DNA of 64,000 nt from Cyrtodaria siliqua (lineage: Eukaryota > Mollusca > Bivalvia > Adapedonta > Hiatellidae): NCBI GenBank assembly GCA_037043455.1, contig JAWPHD010011525.1, positions 1 to 64,000 on the forward strand, written 5' to 3'. Every line of letters starts with the position of its first letter. Positions within the stretch are counted from its first letter, which is position 1. The position numbers and the translations under genes were made by a program. Below the pieces are notes generated by a model that was not told where the DNA came from, did no database searches, and was given only the letters and a program-made list of their open reading frames with translations. Of the stretch, positions 33,383 to 44,185 are shown piece after piece.

Positions 33383-33489
33383 CTAGCATATTTCACTACC
33401 ACTCATGAACAGTCTCAATCAAACCGAGACTGCACTATTTCGTATGTGTCGTGCTCGGCCGTTTCCAAAGGTCCATTATCATACTCTTT
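33383..33489 (+). repeat. Foldback-element arm copy inserted in DNA transposon copy 2
   Basis: AGCTAGCATATTTCACTACC through the hairpin 33410-33432 to GGTCCATTATCATACTC matches 23577-23700. In copy 1 the flanks GGAGGATT and GCAAATAAACACATAG are adjacent (near 17270, reverse orientation). A related piece in reverse orientation (AGAGTATGATAATGGACC) lies at 19138 in copy 1. Confidence 0.8.
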
Positions 33490-33560
33490 TTTGCAAATAA
33501 ACACATAGAAATAAACAAATGAACTAACAAAGAGGTAAAGCATGCAACAATACAGCTACT

Positions 33561-34671
33561 AGGTGATATTTACATTGGTCCAAGAGAAGCATAAAACATA
33601 TATGTGTTTAAAAAAGACAAAAAACAAAACAAAATAAACAAAAAAGCCCCAAAAAACAACACAACCCCCCCCCCCCCCCCCCCATAAGGAACCAGATAAT
33701 ATTAAAACTTAAAATATTACGATGAATTTCATGAAGGTCTGCGCTCCCGTAAATGAACGATAAACTGAGAAAATGAACTATAAACTGAGACCATACCGTG
33801 CTAATACGTGTTGATATATTTTACTCTAGAATTTATTTATATTCATAACCAAGGATCAATGTCAGTCTTTCATGTTTTCATTCTGATGATCACTGAACAG
33901 TGAACATATATACTGTATTGTAAGATATTGACCCGGAATAAACTGATTGATGTATAATAACTGATTGGTGTACTAATTAATTGCTATACAACAAACCAAT
34001 TAGCCGAAGTACAAACTGACCACCCGCGCAGTTTAGTCGACATAAATATTTAGTCGTTATTTTCGTAAAATGTGTATGTTGAACGCTGTAAACTAAACGT
34101 TACGGCATTTTGTTAAACAATGTAGCAATTTCGATTAAAACGTATGGTTAGTTTAGTTTAAACTTATTTATTTTACATCGATTGTAACGAAAGCTTGTTA
34201 GTCTGTATGCTCATAAACAACAGTAATTACCGATACAATTCCTTAGAAGTGCATGGCAGTCCTGAAATGCGAGTTTCATGTATCGCATATATTCACACAA
34301 TAGTCTAAAAACACACAATTACATGAACCTGTCCTTCATAGTTGCGATTGCAGCTTTATAGTTGCAGAAATAATTTAATTAAACAGCGTATTATTGGGCT
34401 AAGATATAACTCTTTTTTAAAATCACATCAGTCTTATTTAAGAAACATTATTTTTTTGACAAAGGAGACTTTAAGTTTCTTGAAGAAAAATTCGCACAGC
34501 AAACACATTTGCTTGTGAGATTTATAATGATAGTGATGCCTTGGCTCTTATCAGTCATGTTATAATATGAACGGAATTATTTATCTCAAATTAGACGACA
34601 ACTTTATCCTTAATCTCATCTCCCTCAGAGGTTACAGTTTCAATTATAATGCAATTTGATGTGTTAACTAG
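33561..34671. other. No gene; A-rich and C-homopolymer low complexity
   Basis: An A-rich stretch (33605-33665) leads into a run of about 17 C (about 33666-33682). The rest is AT-rich with no coding or RNA signal recognised. It separates the DNA transposon from the palindrome beginning at 34672. Confidence 0.6.
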
Positions 34672-34689
34672 GTATGAAAATCCTAGGCT

Positions 34690-35275
34690 GCCTTCTGTTG
34701 ACCTTTTGCATTTTGTGCAGTACGCTTTCTAAGTTGTCCTGTGCATTTCCTAAGTTGTTATGTGCATTTAGTAAGTTGTTAAATGCATTTAGTAAGTTGT
34801 TAAGTGCATTTTCTGGGTTGTCATGTGCATTTTCTAAGTTATCTTGTGCATTTTCTAAGTTGTCATGTTCATTTTCCAAGTTGTTATGTGCATTTTTTAA
34901 GTTGTTATGTGCATTTCGTAAGTTGTTATGTGCATATTCTAAGTTTTCTTGTGCATTTTCTAAGTTGTTATGTGCATTTCGTAGGTTGTTATGTGCATTT
35001 TCTAAGTTGTTTTGTGCATTTCGTAAGTTGGTATGTGCATTTTTTAAGTTGTCTTGTGCATTTTCTAAGTTCTTATGTGTGTTTCGTAAGTTGTTATGTA
35101 CATTTAATAAGTTGTTATGTGCATTTCGTAGGTTGTTATGTGCTTATTCGAAGTTGTCTTGTACATTTTCTAAGTTGTTATGTGCTTTTCGTAGGTTGTT
35201 ATGTGCATTTTTTAAGTTGTGTTTTGCATTTTCTAAGTTGTTATGTGCATTTCGTAAGTTGTCTTGTGCAAACTA
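34690..35275 (-). repeat. 21-bp minisatellite, left arm (about 28 units)
   Basis: Plus-strand unit approximates TTCTAAGTTGTTATGTGCATT, with TTCTAAG/TTCGTAAG/TTTTTAAG variants. Because 21 is a multiple of three, frames stay open on both strands: 227 and 161 residues on plus, 71 on minus. The minus-strand reading gives NNLENAH heptads. These frames are by-products unless expression is shown. Confidence 0.95.
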
Positions 35276-35319
35276 CAAGTCGTCGTTAAGTAGACGTTTT
35301 ATCGGAATAAGTTTTGAAG

Positions 35320-35362
35320 GAAACACCGGTAGAAATGGCGGCTTGAAACACCGGTAGAAATG
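35320..35362. repeat. 18-bp direct repeat at the 5' junction of a family A insertion
   Basis: GAAACACCGGTAGAAATG occurs at 35320-35337 and 35345-35362, seven bases apart. The first copy belongs to the palindrome's boundary module; the second abuts the family A sequence and supplies the ATG of its reading frame. Confidence 0.9.
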
Positions 35363-36598
35363 TACTGGATTCCTAAATTACATAAAAATCCATATAAGGC
35401 TCGCTTTATTTCGAATTCTAGTGCCTGCACCACAACAAACATCTCCAAACTTCTAACTTCTTGTCTTACTGCCGTTAAAGATCGCGTTAAACTATATTGT
35501 GATAAAACTTATGAAAACTCTGGGATTAATTTATTTTGGTCTATAAAAAATTCAGGAGACGTTTTTGGTAAAATTTTCAAGAAAGGTCAAGTTTCATCAA
35601 TAAGCACTTATGACTTCTCTACACTATATACAACCTTACCACATCACCTTATTAAAGACAAGCTAATTTCTCTTATTCAAGAAACATTTGCTAGAGAAAA
35701 TACTACATTTTTGGCATGTAATAATATAAAAGCGTTTTTTACTAACGGCAGTTTTGACAATTATACTATGTGGACTTGCTATGAAGTTTGTGAAGCACTC
35801 ATCTTCCTGTTAGATACTATTTTCGTCAGGTATGGAACCACCGTTTATAGACAAATTGTTGGTATCCCTATGGGTACGAACTGTGCACCACTTGTCGCAG
35901 ATTTGTTCTTAATTTGCTATAAAAGGGATTTGATGTTGAGTCTTTCACCAGGTACCCAGGCAGATGTTATTGAAGCCTTTAATGACACCTCTCGGTATCT
36001 GGATGACATATTGAACATTGACAACCCTTTCTTTCCAACTATGGTTAATTATATTTATCCTAAAGAACTTCAGCTTAACAAAGCTAATATATCTGATAAT
36101 AACGCTTCTTTTCTTGATTTAGATCTCTCGATTGAAAATGGTAAAATAATTAGCAAAATCTATGACAAGAGAGATGATTTTAATTTTGACATTGTTTATT
36201 ATCCCCACTTGGATGGGGATGTTCCCCGAGCAACTTCTTATGGGGTATATGTGTCTCAACTTATTCATTTTTCTAGAGCTTGTACTCGAGTTGAGGACTT
36301 TAAGATTCGTAATCTTTGTATAACTAAAAAGTTACTCAATCAGGGTTACCGTTACCATAAACTTCGTAAAACCTTTGCAAAAATGTATTATCGTAACCCT
36401 GATCTTCTTTCCAAATATAAAAGTAATTTAAGGACTCTTCTGCGACAAGGTCTATCACAACCTGACATCTATGGTGATGTGATTTATAAACTTCGTAAGA
36501 TTCTAGGTCATGATCACTTTCATACTATCTTTGTTAAACTTGTTAAAAAGTTTATCAAAAGAGGTTATGACCCTATAATTTTGCAACGTACTGCATGA
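35360..36598 (+). CDS. Family A reverse transcriptase (partial, 412 codons open)
   Basis: An RNA-dependent DNA polymerase of Penelope-like type. Motifs in order: IPKLHK (4-9), YKARFISNSSAC (12-23), YDFSTLYTTLP with catalytic Asp85, VGIPMGTNCAPLVADLF (167-183), and SRYLDDILNID with the catalytic pair Asp215-Asp216. A conserved C-terminal region follows (KIYDKRDDF, YPHLDGDVPRATSYGVY, GYRYHKLRKT). The frame stops at TGA where sister copies have a Cys codon after LQRTA; the homologous tail continues to DPMMTPT near 36690. The N-terminus is missing. No GIY-YIG endonuclease domain is visible in any copy. All catalytic residues seen are intact, but the copy is truncated at the 5' end. Confidence 0.85.
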   Translation: MYWIPKLHKNPYKARFISNSSACTTTNISKLLTSCLTAVKDRVKLYCDKTYENSGINLFWSIKNSGDVFGKIFKKGQVSSISTYDFSTLYTTLPHHLIKDKLISLIQETFARENTTFLACNNIKAFFTNGSFDNYTMWTCYEVCEALIFLLDTIFVRYGTTVYRQIVGIPMGTNCAPLVADLFLICYKRDLMLSLSPGTQADVIEAFNDTSRYLDDILNIDNPFFPTMVNYIYPKELQLNKANISDNNASFLDLDLSIENGKIISKIYDKRDDFNFDIVYYPHLDGDVPRATSYGVYVSQLIHFSRACTRVEDFKIRNLCITKKLLNQGYRYHKLRKTFAKMYYRNPDLLSKYKSNLRTLLRQGLSQPDIYGDVIYKLRKILGHDHFHTIFVKLVKKFIKRGYDPIILQRTA

Positions 36599-37195
36599 TT
36601 GGTGGTGGACCATTTTACAGTTCGCCACTATGCTTTCCTCTTTAATTGTACGATGACCGGACAGGCTGTGGACCCTATGATGACGCCTACCTAAAGCCCA
36701 TTGGGACGGTGGCGTTTGATGTTTGTCCATGATCTTTCTTGTCGTGCCCTTATTCTCTTACTGCTCTGGCTTCTGCAAAGTCATTGAGTACCTTCATTAT
36801 GGCTTTCTAGGCTATTGTTTTTTTGTATTATATTTACACGAGCATATTTATGTTTTACTTATATTGCCTATTGATGCTGCCTTGTTGGTTAGAGATTAGA
36901 TCATGGCGGGGATTTATTTATTGACACTGTCCTGTTTTAATGGGATGACAGTAGGGTAAGTGTGAGGTTTGGTGCACCCTGGAACTGGTTTAAACCCCCA
37001 GTGGCCTACTTTGCCACTGACCGTTCCAAGGCGGTAGCTCTATTGTCAACCCTTTTTGTGTTTGCGATGTCGTTTCATTTATTATTGCTTTTGCCTTCTT
37101 GTTTGTCTGTTTGCGTGTTTGTTTCTGTGTTTTGTGGTTTACTGTCCTCCTTGAATGCTACTTTCCCTGTCCGATCTTTTTATATTTCTTTTACG
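35360..37195 (+). mobile_element. Family A Penelope-type retroelement, best copy in the window
   Basis: RT coding sequence 35360-36598 plus a 597-bp downstream part (remaining coding tail and complete 3' UTR) ending CGATCTTTTTATATTTCTTTTA. It is inserted between the boundary module and the inner module of the palindrome's left arm, as shown by the uninterrupted right arm near 38166. 5'-truncated: sister copy 56686-58712 carries about 190 bp more coding upstream. Confidence 0.85.
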
Positions 37196-38165
37196 GAGCG
37201 GACGCTATGCTCTGCCTACTTACAATAAATTGGACTAGGTACAGTATACAATAAATTCTTAGAACATAAAACTGATTTCAAAATATGTAAGGGATTGTCT
37301 GACATGGAGTTAATAAATCTTGGTCTGAAAAAAAAAAGAAAAAAAAAGAAAAAGAAAAAATAGCGTGTTATTTGTTTGTCTTTGTATGTAATCCTAAGGT
37401 TTATAGCCCCTCCATCTTTTAAACATTAGGACGTCCTAAAGGTATAGGTTCAATAGAGTCTGGACTGTTGAAAACAAACATATTTTAAATACTCTGGGAC
37501 TTTTTTTCAGGAAGACTTAAAATATGTTTGTTTTCAACAAATAGCACGTTAATATTACTTTTATTTAGATATATTTTTCAATTTATTATCATTATTTTCT
37601 TAGTTCCCAACACCGTGGGATCGTCTTGTCCCTCCTTCCTCCCCCATTTCTTCCTCCCTTATCTCCCTTCTCCGCCCCTTTTTCTCTCTTCTCTCTCAGT
37701 GTACTCATAAACAAGGGACGTAATCCATAAAAATATATATCGCGGAGACAGAACGTGTACGGCAGACAAGATAATGGTCAATTAAGGATTTTGATAGTAT
37801 ATAAACAGACTGTCTTACCCAAAACGACTCTCAAACTATGATAATTCTTCATCATTTTCTGTTTTACAAACTTGTTATTTTATAAACCTCGCGCCCCTTT
37901 CTCTCCCGACCCCGTCCTCTTGTCTTCCGACTACCACACCCTTTTGTCCCGGCCCCGCCCTTTTTATCTTCCGTAACCACGGCCACCTGTACCACACCTC
38001 CTGATACTGCCACCTGTGACCCGATCTATTGTTTTCAGACAAAAAATTATTAACTCCACGTCAGACAATCCCTTACACATTTTGAAATCAATTTTCTGTT
38101 CTAAGAATTTATTGTATAATGTACCGAGCCGAATTTTTTTAAAGTAGGCAGAGCAGAACGTTCGC
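37196..38165. repeat. Inner inverted modules and spacer of the palindrome
   Basis: 37196-37325 and 38036-38165 are inverted copies; both contain CTCTGCCTACTT, ACAATAAATTCTTAGAAC and AAGGGATTGTCTGAC. The spacer holds an A/G run (37328-37364), a perfect 23-bp inverted repeat (37466-37488 with 37517-37539, containing TTGAAAACAAACATATTTTAA without its last base), and a C/T-rich tract (about 37628-37700). No coding signal. Confidence 0.85.
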
Positions 38166-38239
38166 TCCTGGAGCTGCCATTTCTACTGGTGTTTCCTTCA
38201 AAACCTATTCCGATAAAAAGTCTACTTAACGACGCCTTG

Positions 38240-38692
38240 TAGTTTGCACAAGACAACTTACGAAATGCACATAACAACTTACGAAATGCACATGACAACT
38301 TGTAAAATGCACATGACAACTTAGAAAATGCACATAACAACTTACGAAATGCACATAACAACTTAGAAAATGCACGAGACAACTTAGAATATCCACATAA
38401 CAACCTACCAAATGCACATAACAACTTAGAAAACGCACAAAACAACTTAGAATATGCACATAACAACCCACTAAATGCACATAACAACTTACGTGCACGA
38501 GACAACTTAAAATATCCACATAACAACCTATGAAATGCACATAACAACTTAGAAAACGCACAAGACAACTTAGAATATGCACATAACAACCCACTAAATG
38601 CACATAACAACTTACGAAATGAACATAACAACTCAGAAAATGCACAAGACAACTTTGAATAAGCACATAACAACCTACGACATGCACATACT
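38240..38692 (+). repeat. 21-bp minisatellite, right arm, inner part
   Basis: About 21 units of AATGCACATAACAACTTAGA-type sequence, including exceptions such as AATATCCACATAAC. Inverted relative to the left arm. It is separated from the outer part by a family A 3' end inserted at about 38693. Confidence 0.92.
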
Positions 38693-39294
38693 GCATTCTT
38701 GGTGGTGGACCCTTTTACAGTTCGCCACAATGCTTTCCTCTTTAATGACCGGACAGGCTATGGACCCTATGATGACGCCTACCTAAATCCCATTGGGACG
38801 GTAGCGTTTGATGTTTGTCTATGATATTTCTTGTCGTGCCCTTAATGGTTTATTCTCTTACTGCTCTGGCTTCTGTCAAGTCATTCAGTCCTTCATTGTG
38901 ATTTTCTAGGCTATTGTTGTTTTGTATTTTATTTACACGAGCATATTTGTGTTTTGCTTATATTGCCTATTGATGCTACCTTGTTGGTTAGAGATAAGAT
39001 CATGGCTGGGATTTCTTTATTTACACTGTCCTGTTTAAATGGGATGACAGTTTGGTAAGTGTGAGGTTTGGTGCACCCTAGAACCGTTTTAAACCCCCAG
39101 TGGCCTACTTTGCCACTGACCGTTCCAAGGCGGTAGCCCTATTGTCATCCTTTTCGTGTTTGTGATGTCGTTTGCTTTTATTATTACTTTTGCCTTCTTG
39201 TTTGTCTGTTTGCATGTTTGTTTCTGTGTTTTGTGGTTGACTGTCCTCCTTGAATGCTACTTTCCCTGTCCGATCTTTTTATATTTCTTTTTAC
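38693..39294 (+). mobile_element. Family A 3' end inserted in the 21-bp array
   Basis: It begins inside the coding tail (TGCATTCTTGGTGGTGGACC) and runs through the whole 3' UTR to CGATCTTTTTATATTTC at 39290. The array resumes at once on both sides in the same orientation, so the insertion is later than the array. Confidence 0.88.
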
Positions 39295-40512
39295 TAAATG
39301 TACATAAGAACTTACGAAACGCACATAACAACTTAGAAAATGCAGAAGACAACTTAAAAAATGCACAAAACAACTTGCGAAATGCACATAACAACTTAAA
39401 AAATGCACAAAACAACTTACCAAATGTACATAACAACTTACGAAACGCACATAACAACTTAGAAAATGCACATAACAACTTAGAATATGCACATAACAAT
39501 CTACACAATGCACATAACAAATTCGAAAATGCACATCACAACTTAGAAAATGCACATAACAACTTAGGAAATGCACAAGACAACTTAAACAATGCACATA
39601 ACAACTTAAGAAATGCACATAACAACTTATGAAATGCACAGGAAAACTTAATAAATGCACATAACAACTTACGAAAGTCACAACTTAGAAATTGCACATA
39701 ACAGCTTAAAAAATGCACAAGACGACTTGCAAAATGAACATAACAACTTAGAAAATGCACAAGACAACTTAGAAAATGCATATGACAACATAGAAAATGC
39801 ACATAACAACTTACTAAATATACAGAACAACTTACGAAATGCACATAACAACTTAGAAAATGCACAGGACAACTTAGAATATGCACATAACAACCTACAC
39901 AATGCACATAACAACTTCGAAAATGCACAAGACAACTTAGAAAATGCACTTAACAACTTAAGCAATGCACAGGACAACTTCAACAATGCACATCACAAAT
40001 TGAACAATGCACATCACAACTTACGAAATGCACATAACAACTTAGGAAATGCACAAGACAACTTACAAAATGCACATAACAATTTAAGAAATGCACATAA
40101 CAACTTACGAAATGCACAGAAAAACTTAGAAAATGCACATAACAACTAACGAAAGTCACAACTTAGAAAATGCACATAACAACTTAGAAAATGCACATGA
40201 CGACTTGCAAAATGCATATTACAACTTAGAAAATGCACAAGACAACTTAGCAAATGCATATGATAACATAGAAAATGCACATAACAACTTACTAAATACA
40301 CATAACAACTTACGAAATGCACATAACAACTTAGAAAATGCACAGGACAACTTAGAAAATGCACATATCAACTTACGAAATGCACATAATAACTTACGAA
40401 ATTCACATCACAACTTAGAAAATGCACATAAAAATTTAGAAAATGCACAAAACGACTTACAAAGCGTACTGCACAAAATGCAAAAGGCCAACAAAAGACA
40501 GCCGAGGCTTTC
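39295..40512 (+). repeat. 21-bp minisatellite, right arm, outer part, with a 480-bp higher-order duplication
   Basis: About 58 units. The non-standard block CGAAAGTCACAACTTAGAA recurs at 39672 and 40151, about 479 bp apart (23 units), and the following units match between the two copies in their private variants, for example the TATGACAACATAG/TATGATAACATAG unit. The longest open frames are 158-165 residues on either strand, by-products of the 21-bp period. Confidence 0.92.
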
Positions 40513-41216
40513 AATAACTAGGTACTAGACACTTTTTCATAGCCTCTTCCGTCGTATAGGAACATAAACGGGTCTATCTCGTGTATCTATATCCCGAGCA
40601 CGTTAAAGGACCATAGGCATACCTTTATTATTTCAAATAAGTCAAGTTTTCGGATTTGTATGTATCCCAAACCCTTCTTCTGGGACCGCTCTAAATAACC
40701 TTTCATGTGTTGACAAACCATTACACACCATATAAATATGTATGTGTTTTGTTGGAGCGCCGCTTACTATCATTGCGAAATGGGTACTCGTAAAACGTCG
40801 TGTAGACAACATTTATAGCTACACGCGTTGTAGATTTTCACTTGGTTAAGTTACGGAAGACTTCTATATAATTCGAGCACTTTAACGAAAACACGCCTGC
40901 CCCCACGCACGCACATGCACGCACATATCTGTACATCTCTAGCATTGGTTGACATTCTGTATGAACAGCCGTCTCATCGTGTATTAATTTGAGAGTTTTA
41001 GCTTGTATTCTATGCTACATCCATGTACATGTTTGATACAATAACGTTCTTATTTACCGAGTGAGTAATTATAATAGGTAATGGTAGCGATTAGGTACTT
41101 AATATACCAAACATACACAAGTACATGTACTAACAAACGATAAATTGACGTTTATCTATTCTCTTTAATTCCTCTTGTACAGAGAGATTAATTAAATAAT
41201 ATAAGTTGAAGATTGC

Positions 41217-41347
41217 AGTGGAACATAGAAATAAATACTGATAAAGGTGATCCTTTGAAAGCAACAAACACAATTCAGAGAATAAAGCAGCAGACTCGGT
41301 TTTATTGAGTCTGTTCATGAGAAGTATTGAAAGAAGCAACACTTCTC
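41217..41347 (+). repeat. Short hairpin repeat (copy 3, longest)
   Basis: GATAAAGGTGATCCTTTG, AACAAACACAATTCAGAG, hairpin 41291-41313 (CAGACTC/GAGTCTG), TTCATGAGAAGTATTG and AAGCAACACTTCTCACGCCC. It shares the extended right part with 11384-11500. The minus-strand frames across it are shadows. Confidence 0.88.
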
Positions 41348-42299
41348 ACGCCCCCTAACATTAAATAGTAAGCATGTTTATTTCTGGTATTTTATGTAAT
41401 ACTATACAACTTGCATTCAGCTGTACAAAGATCACAAAGATGGCACTTACTTGCAAGAGTTTGCCTCCGCAACCCCAGTTCGATATATTACAAGATGCTA
41501 AACCACCATCATATTTTAGTTATAGTAATTATGTGATATTTATTTATTTATTATCATTATTATTATTACATTTTTTATATTCTCTAGATTAGGAGATTTT
41601 ACATAATATATTTACAATGAAAACACAATCGTCCAAAAAGTATGTAAGGTAACAGCATAACATAAATTATGTATAAAACAACAATGACCTATTAATATAT
41701 TAAGTTAGGTCACATTTGATATGTGTGTCATCGGGGTCATGTAAACATAACTATGTACAGTGAGTTTTTCTTTTATTCCTTTATTAGGTGACCTAACGAT
41801 ATAAACAAATATTTACAATAACGAATGCCGTAATATTTATCACATAGTCAGTTAGCATATTAGAGTATATATAATCATGTAATGGTTATCCCATCCTAGT
41901 TCAATTCCAATATTAACCTATATATAAAAGATAATATATCGCATTCTCAACATATCGCATTCTCTATTGAACGTAGACATATAAACAACCGCCGCCATTA
42001 TTGTCGGGCCTTTGTAAAATACTTTGTCACACCAACATTACAATTAGCATCAAGTCCATGATAAATTGTTACTACAAGTTTAACAATGACTTACCATGGA
42101 TGGATGTATATTCGAGATCTCTTAAGGTATATTCTAATTTGAAATAGGTTAAACCTATAGCGCGAGCACAGTTTCTGTCTGCTTATGTGTGCTATATGTA
42201 CGTAGTTACATATGAAACCAGGTACTGGTCTACCTGTTAGATATCTGAACGATGACATCAGAGTGTAGATAGATGCGAATATTAATAAAATCCTGGTGA

Positions 42300-42490
42300 C
42301 ATATTCCCCTCATTCCCAAATATCCAAAGAGACAGAGACTCGTGGTACGAAAATCTGAGTTTATCTAGTTCAGACTGAAACGCCAAATATCACAGGGCTA
42401 GAATCATTTGCAGCAGAACCGTATCGAGGCTCGAGCCCGGGACTTTCGGACTGCCGTTCCGATACCCTACCGTTTCAGCTAACCGTTCGG
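42300..42490 (-). mobile_element. Putative tRNA-derived SINE or degenerate tRNA
   Basis: On the minus strand 42490-42418 reads GGTTAGCTGAAACGGTAGGG (box A-like), then a possible anticodon arm, then CCCGGGCTCGAGCC (box B-like GGNTCGANNCC), with tRNA-like spacing. No clean acceptor pairing was found, so a SINE head is more likely than a functional tRNA. The body (CAAATGATTCTAGCCCTGTG and onward) and right limit are uncertain. Confidence 0.5.
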
Positions 42491-44077
42491 AATACATGAT
42501 ATATATTAACCTGTTACAATATCTATGAACCATGAGACGCATACTTATACAACAGTAGCCAGTTTCCGTAAGGTTCCCACCGATGAATGGTTTATGACAT
42601 CACAAATTAAGCAATTGTCGGAAAAGATTGATATGAGGTTTAAGCTATTTTTCGAATCACGTTTTCAAATTGTTTGTTAAATTGTACATAAATTAATTTA
42701 TAGTCTATAGACTAAACTCATTATAATTATGTATATTTGAGAATAAAATAGTGTTTAACATAAAGTGTTTAGGGTCACTTATAATTGCTTAGATGTTGTA
42801 GATATCCTTTACCCAAACCATACATAATCAATATATGGTCCTGAAATTGGGAAGTTATTGTACGTGTACAATCAGGGTAAATGGATAGAGGTCCCTGTAT
42901 TGAAAAAAGGAGCAGCTAAAAACAAAAAAGTAAACACAAGAATTGTTACAGTGGTATTGCATTTTTTTAATACAATTTGCTATATACAATGCCAGTTTAA
43001 GGATGAACATATACCCTTACAGTACGTTTTAAACACACGGCAAGACTGAGTCTTAAAAAAACTAATGGCGGTATGTTTTTATACAGTATTGTAATATTTG
43101 CAAATTTTACTTTAATTTTTCAACATTATATTTGGGAAAATGAAAACGGTTGAGTAAGAAATCAACTGATTTGACATAAAAAAATCAGTACAGTCTATTG
43201 TTTTCCATATGAACAGTCAACGTTTTATGGTACATCAGAGAATCCAATTTTTTTTAAGTAGTCTACTTTAAGACGAATTACCAGCATTCTCTTTAGATTA
43301 TTAATGCCCAGGGTCTGTATTAATAAAGCAACTAGTTACTTAAATAGAACATATTACTTCGGTCAAAATTTCAGATGTTTGCATATTTTCAAATATCCTT
43401 ATTAAACTCTCAGCGACACTATATATAGCATCTATTTTAAGATAAATATTTAGCTGTGACATTATCAAAACTATAAAAAAGATGACTTGAAACGATAGAC
43501 AAAGGTGTTTAAGAAATCGATAACATTTGACTTAAGATAATGCTAAGAAGCTTTATAAATACGGCTCAAAGTATATGTATGCAAAGTTAAGTCATGAACA
43601 ACCACAAGCAAAGGAAAGCAGATATATTATTTTCTAGACATAATTTATTTATATATTTTTCTTTCTATAATTGTGAAATATTAGTAGAATATGTATATAC
43701 TGTTATCTGTTATCCACAATCGGTATCGAGTGAGGAGAAAAAGGTTATATTACATATTTGTCTGTGATTTGTATAGGAAATACTGGGAAAAGAAAAGCTA
43801 TATCTACTCGTTTGCTCTACGGCGAAATATCTCCCAGTGGGAGTTATTTCGCAGTACGAACATTACTCGGCCTTTTCCTTCAGTGGGGGGAAATGACGTT
43901 CCGATTGTTTTACGGACGTCGTCGTCAGATCCCGCCACAGGGAATACCGATTACGGAAATTAACGAAGATTTCCGGTTCCACTTGTTTTGTTTGTATGAC
44001 TTAACGTCGTCTTTGCACTGGTGTAAAAAGGCGTGAATCATTAGAAATATTAATAAAATATTTTTTTAAATTATGTA

Positions 44078-44185
44078 ATATATAGTTTAATATAAACCAG
44101 TGTTTTTGTGATACTGAAAATATCTCCCTCGGGAGATATTTCCCGTATCTCAAAAACACTGGTTATTAAACTCTATGTTCCCCAC
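44078..44185. repeat. Inverted repeat around a 2-nt loop
   Basis: AACCAGTGTTTTTG...AAATATCTCCC pairs with GGGAGATATTT...CAAAAACACTGGTT around TC, with small internal bulges; pairing extends outward (ATAGTTTAATA with TATTAAACTCTAT). The core GGGAGATATTT resembles GAAATATCTCCC near 43825, so the two may be related. Confidence 0.8.

Larger units (their letters stand above)
24915..33560. mobile_element. DNA transposon copy 2 (inverted, internally deleted, interrupted by Gypsy)
   Basis: 24915 starts with GAACCGTTTTATTACCGAG, the right terminal repeat of copy 1, and continues inward to 25231. After the Gypsy insertion it resumes at 32493 and follows copy 1 in reverse: 32493-33075 matches 20300-19810, and 33080-33382 matches about 17570-17280. 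The 2.2 kb of copy 1 between 17570 and 19810 is absent. Two short repeats not at those places in copy 1 lie at 32793-32885 and 33383-33489. The other terminus is missing; similarity fades near 33560. Confidence 0.75.
34672..40527. mobile_element. Large foldback-like palindrome with 21-bp minisatellite arms
   Basis: Both outer ends carry the same unique sequence in opposite orientation: left 34672-34730, right 40455-40520, including GTACTGCACAAAATGC and CAAAAGG on the plus strand of the right end. Next inward come 21-bp arrays (34690-35275 left; 38240-38692 and 39295-40512 right), then a boundary module (35270-35340 and 38166-38240), then an inner module (37196-37325 and 38036-38165), all inverted. 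The centre is about 37330-38035. Two family A copies interrupt the arms (35360-37195, 38693-39294). No transposase is present. Confidence 0.75.

Noticed and set aside
34674..35357. 227-residue plus-strand frame with repeated KLLCAF heptads
   Set aside because: The 21-bp repeat unit keeps all frames open; the start lies at the palindrome edge and the end in a retroelement junction. No sign of coding constraint.
38101..38730. 209-residue minus-strand Cys-rich repeat protein
   Set aside because: Same 21-bp array read in another frame; its ends fall in unrelated modules.
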